From positions 1,309,966 to 1,373,965 of the forward strand of contig NZ_KB235914.1 of the NCBI RefSeq assembly GCF_000332175.1: a stretch of DNA of 64,000 nucleotides, written 5' to 3'. Below are positions 58,107-64,000 of this stretch, in pieces. Origin of the DNA: Pseudanabaena sp. PCC 6802. Lineage in GTDB: Bacteria > Cyanobacteriota > Cyanobacteriia > Pseudanabaenales > Pseudanabaenaceae. The notes under the pieces are model-generated. The model did not search any database, was not told the origin of the DNA, and saw nothing but the letters and a program-made list of their open reading frames with translations. Within the stretch, counting starts at the first letter, position 1. Each line of letters starts with the position of its first letter. A program made the translations under genes and the position numbers.

Positions 58107-60578
58107 CTAGGGCTGCCAAGCTAAGACTTCACCTCTACTTGGTTGTTCGATCTGTTGATATTCGATCGCGCTGAAGGCATCAACCTGAATTGCATCTTGA
58201 CGAGCGAGTTCTGCTTCTCGAACGATCGCGGCTTCTTCTGGTGCGATCGCGCCATTAGTCAATGCCAGATCGATTAGAGTCTCCGGCCTGGCATTGGGCA
58301 ACTTGCCAGATGCGATCGCGGCTTTAATCTTTTGCAAAACTAATTCGCTTTGGTAGGAAAGGTGGAAAGCACGCTCCAAACGTGCCAACGATTCGGTATT
58401 AATGGGAGAAAAGGCAGGGATGTAAATACCTTCCGTGAGGCGATCTCGCTGCGATCCTGGGGTTTGCATGCTACGCGCAATTTCGCTGCCCAGCCGATCG
58501 GATGGCATTGTGCCAATGGGATTTACTCGCCACCACCACGCGATCGCGCCTGATAATAATCCTCCCAACCCAGACAGAGATAGATTAGCGAGAATACCTT
58601 CAAAGGCTTGTTGCATCTGAAAGAATGCGTACTGCATCGACCAATCGACCAGTGGCAGATCTTCTGGCTGGTGTCCTTCGGCGGCAAACCGTCGCAGGGT
58701 TGCCGTACTCAAATACATCCAGGAGAGCAGATCGGCAAACCGTCCCGTTATCTTCTCGCGGCGCTTCAAGGTGCTGCCAAAGCCTATTAAGGCAAGGTCG
58801 GACAGAAGAGCAAAGGTAGCCGCCGCCCATGTCAGTTTGCGTTCGTAATGGGATATAGGTTTGATATCAGAGTAAGAAGCAGCCAGATGACCGCGCGTGA
58901 GATCGAGCAACATCGCGCGGAAGCCATTGTGAATTGTCCAACCCAGATGACTCCAAAGCGCTCGATCGAAAGCGATCTCATCGGAGCGTTCTAGGGCGGT
59001 AATTTCTTGATAAAGATATGGATGGCTGCGAACGATCCCCTGCCCAAAAATCATCATCGTGCGCGTGAGGATATTTGCCCCTTCCACTGTAATTGGAATG
59101 GGCATCGCCGTATAAATATTTGCCAGTAGATTTCTTGGCCCCCGGCAGATACCAGCCCCGCCCAGGATATCCATGCCATCGTTCGCAACTTTGCGAGCGA
59201 GTTCGGTCAGGTTATATTTCGCGATCGCTGAGATGACGGCTGGTTGTTCGCCCTTGTCTACAGCAGAGCAGGTATAGATGCGGGTAGCGTCGATCGGATA
59301 GGTGAGTCCGCCAATGCGAGTTAGTGGTTCTTCAATCCCTTCAAACCGACCGATCGCAAGACCGAACTGTTGCCTAACTCGTGCGTAGTCTCCTGTCACG
59401 CGGGAGACGAGTTTAGAGACTCCGGCACAAGTGGCAGGAAAGCTAATCCCTCGCCCTGCCGCCAGCGACTGCATCAGCATCTTCCAACCTTGTCCCGCTT
59501 GTTCCACGCCACCGATAATCTGGTCGATGGAGACAATTACATCGTGCCCTTCGGTGGGAGAGTTATAGAAAGGCACGCCCATAGGATCGTGTCGTCGATC
59601 GATCGCCACGCCTGTTGTATTTGTGGGAATGAGAGCGCAGGTAATGCCCACATCTACGCCCTTACCCAGGAGGCGATCGGGGTCTTTGAGTTGGAAAGCT
59701 AAGCCCAAGAGCGTGGCGATCGCCCCCAAAGTAATATAACGTTTCTGCCAATTCAGCCGCAGATAAAGCTTTCCGCCTTCTCCTTGAAATACTGTACCAG
59801 TAGAAGCGATACTGCCAGCATCCGATCCGGCATTTGGTTCTGTGAGCGCGAAGCAGGGAATCTCTTCTCCCCTTGCCAAGCGAGGTAAGTAGTAGTCTTT
59901 TTGAGCAACGGTACCGTAGCTTAGCAGTAATTTGGCAGGCCCTAATGAGTTAGTTACGCCCACAGTGGCGGTGTAGATAAAGGAGCGCGATGACAACTTC
60001 GCCATCACGTTACTATAGGCGAGATGGGAAAATCCCAAGCCGCCATATTCCCGTGGAATCATCATGCCAAAGAAGCGCTCCTGCTTGAGATAATCCCACA
60101 CCTCTGGCGGCAGATCGTGGCGGCGGTAAATCTCCCAGTCAGTCGCCATCTGACATACTTTTTCAACCTGGTTATCGAGGAAGAGTTGAATTTCTGGAGC
60201 GTTTTTAACATAGGGTTCGGCATAGATGCGTTGGAAGTTGGGTTGACCTGAGAAAAACTCGCCATCAATCCAAACCGTTCCGGCATCGATCGCCGCCCGT
60301 TCTGTCTCGGAGATTTTGGGCAGGAGTTTGAGTTTGGAGATCGCTCGCATAATCGGTGCTGTGAATAGCACTCGCCGGATGAAAGGCAGGTTGAAACTCA
60401 ATGCTAGAACGGCAAAGATACCCCAACCCCATAGAGGTATGGAGGTCGTCCAGAGAATTGCAGCAATATATAACGACCACACCCATAGGGAAACGCCCAG
60501 GTAGCCACAGAGCAGGAATAGAAAGGTGAAGATCGGCAGAGCGATCGCTGGTTGACTAAAGTAATTGAATACGAACAT
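58107..60578 (-). CDS. fadE: Acyl-CoA dehydrogenase, long FadE type
   Basis: 823 residues, close to the 814 of E. coli FadE and much longer than typical 380-residue dehydrogenases. Two to three N-terminal hydrophobic segments (about 1-75) imply membrane association. The dehydrogenase core shows GMMIPREYGGLGFSHLAYS, SLGPAKLLLSYGT, CFALTEPNAGSDAGS, FGLAIGRFEGIEEPLTRIGG and DGMDILGGAGI; a DUF1974-like C-terminal part completes it. It catalyses the first oxidation of acyl-CoA in beta-oxidation. Downstream of fadA by 137 bases, same strand. Confidence 0.92.
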   Translation of the reverse strand: MFVFNYFSQPAIALPIFTFLFLLCGYLGVSLWVWSLYIAAILWTTSIPLWGWGIFAVLALSFNLPFIRRVLFTAPIMRAISKLKLLPKISETERAAIDAGTVWIDGEFFSGQPNFQRIYAEPYVKNAPEIQLFLDNQVEKVCQMATDWEIYRRHDLPPEVWDYLKQERFFGMMIPREYGGLGFSHLAYSNVMAKLSSRSFIYTATVGVTNSLGPAKLLLSYGTVAQKDYYLPRLARGEEIPCFALTEPNAGSDAGSIASTGTVFQGEGGKLYLRLNWQKRYITLGAIATLLGLAFQLKDPDRLLGKGVDVGITCALIPTNTTGVAIDRRHDPMGVPFYNSPTEGHDVIVSIDQIIGGVEQAGQGWKMLMQSLAAGRGISFPATCAGVSKLVSRVTGDYARVRQQFGLAIGRFEGIEEPLTRIGGLTYPIDATRIYTCSAVDKGEQPAVISAIAKYNLTELARKVANDGMDILGGAGICRGPRNLLANIYTAMPIPITVEGANILTRTMMIFGQGIVRSHPYLYQEITALERSDEIAFDRALWSHLGWTIHNGFRAMLLDLTRGHLAASYSDIKPISHYERKLTWAAATFALLSDLALIGFGSTLKRREKITGRFADLLSWMYLSTATLRRFAAEGHQPEDLPLVDWSMQYAFFQMQQAFEGILANLSLSGLGGLLSGAIAWWWRVNPIGTMPSDRLGSEIARSMQTPGSQRDRLTEGIYIPAFSPINTESLARLERAFHLSYQSELVLQKIKAAIASGKLPNARPETLIDLALTNGAIAPEEAAIVREAELARQDAIQVDAFSAIEYQQIEQPSRGEVLAWQP

Positions 60579-60650
60579 AATTGTACCTCATCCCAATTTC
60601 ACCTGAATTCGCAACAACTAGAGATTTAAATTCCTGACAGAACCCTACAT

Positions 60651-60716
60651 GTAGGGGCAGGTTTAGCTAAAATTTCTGAGTTATCCCATTAGCGCTTTTA
60701 CAAAACCTGCCCTTAC
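60651..60716. repeat. 66-bp inverted-repeat element at the fadA stop codon
   Basis: GTAGGGGCAGGTTT / AAACCTGCCCTTAC ends. Its last base is the first (plus-strand) base of the fadA stop codon. Same length as 52286-52351. Confidence 0.7.
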
Positions 60717-61897
60717 TAGATCGCTAGATTCTCAAATACGCCAGCCGCACCCATACCGCCGCCCACGCACATCGTCACCAGTCCATAGCGAACTCCACGA
60801 CGCTGCATCTCGTGCAGTAACGTGGCGGTTAACTTCGCACCCGTGCAACCTAAAGGATGTCCCAGGGCGATCGCGCCGCCATTCACGTTTACGATCTCCT
60901 CGTTTAGTTCTAATTTGCGACTGACTGCAATTACCTGTGCGGCAAAGGCTTCGTTCAATTCGATTAGGCTGATATCTTCGAGACTTAATCCCACCTGTTG
61001 CAAAACTTTCGGTACTGCGATGACAGGGCCGATTCCCATAATCTCTGGCGGTACGCCCACCACCGTAAATCCCAGTAAGCGCCCCAAGGGTTGTACGCCA
61101 AGTTCCTCGACCGTCCGCTTGCTCATCACCACTGTGGCAGCGGCTCCATCAGAAGTCTGGGAGGTATTACCCGCAGTTACAGTGCCTCCGACGCGAAATA
61201 CAGGCTGTAGCTTGGCAAGCGCTTCTAAATTTGTATCGGAGCGAGGCCCTTCGTCTACTTGGAATAGTTTCTCTATAGTTTGGGTCTTACCTTCGATATA
61301 AGATATCTCCTGCACGGTGACGGGAATAATTTCGTCATTAAATTTGCCTTGCTGGATGGCGGTTAAAGCCCTTTGATGCGATCGCAATGCCCAAGCATCC
61401 TGATCGGAGCGCGAAATTTGATACTGCTCTGCCACATTTTCGGCAGTATGCCCCATAGAAGCATAGACCTGCGGTTTATCCCTTAAAAGATCGGGGTTGG
61501 GTAGTATGCGCTCGCCACCCATCGGAATCAGACTCATGGATTCTGCTCCACCCGCGACAATTACATCCGCCTGTCCGGTCGCGATCGCTTGATGTGCCAT
61601 CGCGATACTTTGCAAGCCAGAGGAACAAAATCGATTCACCGTACATCCGGCAACTGAATCTGGTAGTCCGGCTCGCTGTGCGATAATGCGCCCTAAATTA
61701 AATCCCTGTTCGGCTTCGGGAAAGGCACAGCCAAAGATGATATCGTCGATCCGGTGCGATTCTAACCCTTTGACTTTGGCGATCGCGCCTTTGACTGCAA
61801 TCGCGCCGAGATCGTCTGGGCGCATGTGGCGCAAACTTCCGCGCGGTGATTTACCTACAGGGGTACGAACGCTACTTACAATATAGACATCTTGCAT
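60716..61897 (-). CDS. fadA: Acetyl-CoA C-acyltransferase (3-ketoacyl-CoA thiolase)
   Basis: 393 residues. Thiolase signatures: reactive Cys in CTVNRFCSSGLQSIAMAH (near residue 88), AGGAESMSLIPMGG, ELNEAFAAQ, NVNGGAIALGHPLGCTGA with His, and the second catalytic Cys in VTMCVGGGMGAAGVFE. It cleaves 3-ketoacyl-CoA to acetyl-CoA and a shortened acyl-CoA. It lies between fadN and fadE, 80 bases downstream of fadN, so one operon is likely. All catalytic residues are present. Confidence 0.94.
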   Translation of the reverse strand: MQDVYIVSSVRTPVGKSPRGSLRHMRPDDLGAIAVKGAIAKVKGLESHRIDDIIFGCAFPEAEQGFNLGRIIAQRAGLPDSVAGCTVNRFCSSGLQSIAMAHQAIATGQADVIVAGGAESMSLIPMGGERILPNPDLLRDKPQVYASMGHTAENVAEQYQISRSDQDAWALRSHQRALTAIQQGKFNDEIIPVTVQEISYIEGKTQTIEKLFQVDEGPRSDTNLEALAKLQPVFRVGGTVTAGNTSQTSDGAAATVVMSKRTVEELGVQPLGRLLGFTVVGVPPEIMGIGPVIAVPKVLQQVGLSLEDISLIELNEAFAAQVIAVSRKLELNEEIVNVNGGAIALGHPLGCTGAKLTATLLHEMQRRGVRYGLVTMCVGGGMGAAGVFENLAI

Positions 61898-61951
61898 AGA
61901 TTTCTCCTTCGATCGCGATTCTCATCTCTATTGGATGCAGTATGTTTTCTG

Positions 61952-61975
61952 AGGCGGGCATTGCCCACCCTACCT
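61952..61975. repeat. GGCGGGCATTGCCCACC palindrome (core only)
   Basis: A core-only member of the ~92-bp family, lying between fadN and fadA. Confidence 0.55.
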
Positions 61976-61977
61976 AT

Positions 61978-64000
61978 TTAATTCCGTAATGGCTTCTTAT
62001 GCTTGAGCAGGTAAGCAATCCGCTCTTGGGTTTTGGGTTGCCCCAGTAACGGCACGAATACCTCTCGCTCCAATCCCAACAGATAGTTTTCACGAACTGG
62101 AGTGGGAGCGGATAAATTACCGCCCGACATCACGTAAGCGAGGCGATTTGCGAGGTAGCGATCGTATTCCGAAATCGCGCCACCCTGGTGGACGGTGTAG
62201 GCTGTCAGTTCCATTTGGGCTAGAGCCGGACGACCCAACACCACGATCGCATGGCGTTCCGGTGGTGGTAGGTAGCCAGAGCGAGCTAGATTAATTACCT
62301 CCTGCTTGGCAACATACAGGCGGCGATCGCCATTCATGACAATCCTGGCTTTGGGTGGGAGAAATCCCAGCGCCTGCGCTTCGGAGGCACTGCTGGAAAC
62401 CTTCGCCATTGCGATCGTTTCAAATGCTGTTTTTAAGAACGGTTGAATGTGGGCGGCAGTATCCGTAGCGGCGCGTTCGGCAGCGCGTGCCACCATGCGC
62501 ATCACGCCACCTGCACCAGGAATGAGACCGACACTCAATTCCACCAGACCGATGTAAGTTTCCGCTGCCGCCACCACCTGCGGACAGGCCATCACCAACT
62601 CGCACCCACCGCCAAGGGCGCGTCCTTGCACTGCTGCCACAATGGGCTTGCTGGCGTAGTAGATGCTCTGAAATGTGGTTTGGAACTCCCCTAGCAATTT
62701 CCCAATTACCTCAAAGTCACCTGCCGCTGCCAGTGCTCCCATCTCAGCCAGATTAGCTCCACCCGAGAAATTGGCACTGTCGTTACCAATTACCAAACCT
62801 CGATAATCCTTCGTCTCCAGAACCTGCAAGGCAGCAGATAAACCTTCCATTACCTTGTAGCCCAATGTATTGCCTTTTGAGTGGAATTCGTATAGCAGAA
62901 CGCCATCATCGAGATCGAGTAACGTGGCATCGGAGTTTTGCCAAAGGATGCGACCGGGATCGGCTTTTAGCGCAGCGATACTAATTTCATCCTCGGGTTG
63001 TTGCAGTGGCAGGTATTGCTTTTGTGCGGGATTATAGATCTGTGTTGTCGGGGGAGAAAATTGATAGAAGCCAGGCTCTGTTGTCTGCGCTATTATTTCT
63101 ATCCAAGCAGGCACGGGTAGGCGGTCGGCCTTCATATCCGTCAATACGAGATGGAATCCCAGCCGATCCCACATTTCAAATGAGCCAATTTCCCATCCAA
63201 AGCCCCATCGCATTGCCCGATCGATCTCCGCCGGATTGTCGGTAATTTCTGGAACGCGACAGGCGCAGTAGCTGAGCAATTCCAAAGTCGATCGCCGGAA
63301 GAAAGCACCACCTCTACCAGAATCTCGATATAAGGCTCGCAGGCGATCGCCTAAATTCTCAATACTACTAATTGCTTCTAAATTGCCTAAATCCAATGGT
63401 TGAGGCAGCTCGTAGGTCAGGGTTTCCGGCTGCAAAGCCAGAATCTGCTGTTGCTCCTTTTTATAAAATCCCTGACCTGATTTTGCGCCCAGTCTGCCGC
63501 TACTTACTAGCTTTTGGAGCAGGTCGGGAACGCGAAAGCGATCGCGCCTCTCGTCATCTTCTACAGCAGTATAGAGGTGGTTGGCTACGTACATCAACGT
63601 ATCTAGCCCCACCAGATCGGCAGTGCGGAATGTGGCAGACTTTGGTCTTCCAATTAAAGTACCAGTTAGGGTATCGATTTCAGCGATCGTGTAGTCCCGA
63701 TCGGCGATCGCGTACAAACCCTGCATGGTTGCGAACATAGCAATGCGATTGGCAATGAAATTGGGAGTATCCTTAGCAACTACAATTCCCTTACCTAAAT
63801 GGATTCTCCCAAACCACTGCAATCGTTCCAATACCTCAGGTGCGGTTTCTACCGTTGGGATTAATTCTAGCAATTTGAGATAGCGGGGAGGATTAAAGAA
63901 GTGCGTCCCCAAAAAACGCTGACGCAGATCCTCAGAACACCCTTGAATAATTTCGCGAATCGGTAAACCACTGGTGTTAGTAGAAACAATGGCATCATTG
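61978..64000 (-). CDS. fadN: 3-hydroxyacyl-CoA dehydrogenase/enoyl-CoA hydratase, FadN type, 5' end beyond the right edge
   Basis: The frame runs through the window end (upstream codons read NDAIVSTNTSGLPIREI). Visible part about 673 residues: the end of the NAD-binding domain (STNTSG; GTHFFNPPRYLKLLELIPT), the dehydrogenase C-domain (VVAKDTPNFIANRIAM; LIGRPKSATFRTADLVGLD), then the enoyl-CoA hydratase domain (VLLYEFHSKGNTLGYKVMEG; VAAVQGRALGGGCELVMACP; VGLIPGAGGVMRM), ending HKKPLRN. This domain order (dehydrogenase then hydratase) is that of Bacillus FadN, not E. coli FadB. Catalyses beta-oxidation steps 2 and 3. First gene of the fad cluster. Confidence 0.93.
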   Translation of the reverse strand, partial: NDAIVSTNTSGLPIREIIQGCSEDLRQRFLGTHFFNPPRYLKLLELIPTVETAPEVLERLQWFGRIHLGKGIVVAKDTPNFIANRIAMFATMQGLYAIADRDYTIAEIDTLTGTLIGRPKSATFRTADLVGLDTLMYVANHLYTAVEDDERRDRFRVPDLLQKLVSSGRLGAKSGQGFYKKEQQQILALQPETLTYELPQPLDLGNLEAISSIENLGDRLRALYRDSGRGGAFFRRSTLELLSYCACRVPEITDNPAEIDRAMRWGFGWEIGSFEMWDRLGFHLVLTDMKADRLPVPAWIEIIAQTTEPGFYQFSPPTTQIYNPAQKQYLPLQQPEDEISIAALKADPGRILWQNSDATLLDLDDGVLLYEFHSKGNTLGYKVMEGLSAALQVLETKDYRGLVIGNDSANFSGGANLAEMGALAAAGDFEVIGKLLGEFQTTFQSIYYASKPIVAAVQGRALGGGCELVMACPQVVAAAETYIGLVELSVGLIPGAGGVMRMVARAAERAATDTAAHIQPFLKTAFETIAMAKVSSSASEAQALGFLPPKARIVMNGDRRLYVAKQEVINLARSGYLPPPERHAIVVLGRPALAQMELTAYTVHQGGAISEYDRYLANRLAYVMSGGNLSAPTPVRENYLLGLEREVFVPLLGQPKTQERIAYLLKHKKPLRN

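Overview
The window comes from a cyanobacterium. The eight-base palindrome GCGATCGC (HIP1) recurs every few hundred bases. Lineage markers are also present: Psb28, a high-light-inducible protein, a cyAbrB regulator, a COP23 protein, the redundant FtsH/DnaK/ValS/NadA housekeeping set and several cyanobacteria-only membrane proteins. The mosaic of small palindromic repeats and IS elements would fit a Pseudanabaena/Leptolyngbya-type genome. That last point is inference; no rRNA or marker phylogeny is available here.

Layout. 0-1 kb: a three-gene minus-strand toxin-antitoxin-like set (RHH antitoxin, PIN toxin, zeta-toxin-like kinase running off the left edge). 1.6-5 kb: a HIP1-free, AT-rich minus-strand island with a secreted alpha-amylase, a permuted papain-like (YiiX-type) hydrolase and two unknown proteins. 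5.4-13.6 kb: a CHASE2 histidine kinase with a LuxR-type regulator, a methyltransferase, an M48-like protein that has lost two zinc ligands, a tandem-fused CobO, an Rpn/PD-(D/E)XK protein and an orphan YlxR. 13.7-20 kb: tRNA-Cys, ftsH, cyabrB, then psb28-moaB-wecG. 20-24 kb: COP23 with two trypsin-like proteases, then gcvT. 24.3-27 kb: two adjacent IS elements (IS701-like and IS630), the second ending on the start codon of a FAD oxidoreductase. 29-32 kb: acetolactate decarboxylase, a secreted TPR protein and hli.

32.5-42.5 kb is the most unusual block: two paralogous small secreted proteins with curlin-like Gln/Asn repeats, two more small secreted Cys-pair proteins, three RTX-like calcium-binding proteins and a DUF4214 protein, with valS embedded. 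This looks like an extracellular-matrix or surface island. 42.7-51 kb holds an acyltransferase, a thioredoxin-like protein, an orphan ABC ATPase, a DNA adenine methylase next to an IS5-type element, a Uma2 nuclease-fold gene with a duplicated 3' tail, and a DUF389 protein. 51-57.5 kb holds nadA, a Ser/Thr kinase, dnaK and a second DUF4214 protein. 58 kb to the right edge is a minus-strand beta-oxidation cluster in the order fadN-fadA-fadE, as in the Bacillus fadNAE operon and unexpected in a cyanobacterium.

Dispersed repeats are a major feature. One MITE-like family has TATAGC... termini and a GGGGTGAAGGGG/GGGGGC-GCCCCC core. It occurs in a short (~113 bp) form, a long (~157 bp) form carrying an extra 44-bp module, and related subfamilies, about 13 copies in all. 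One copy supplies the 3' end of a protease gene. Further families are a 66-bp element, a ~92-bp element and several hairpins.
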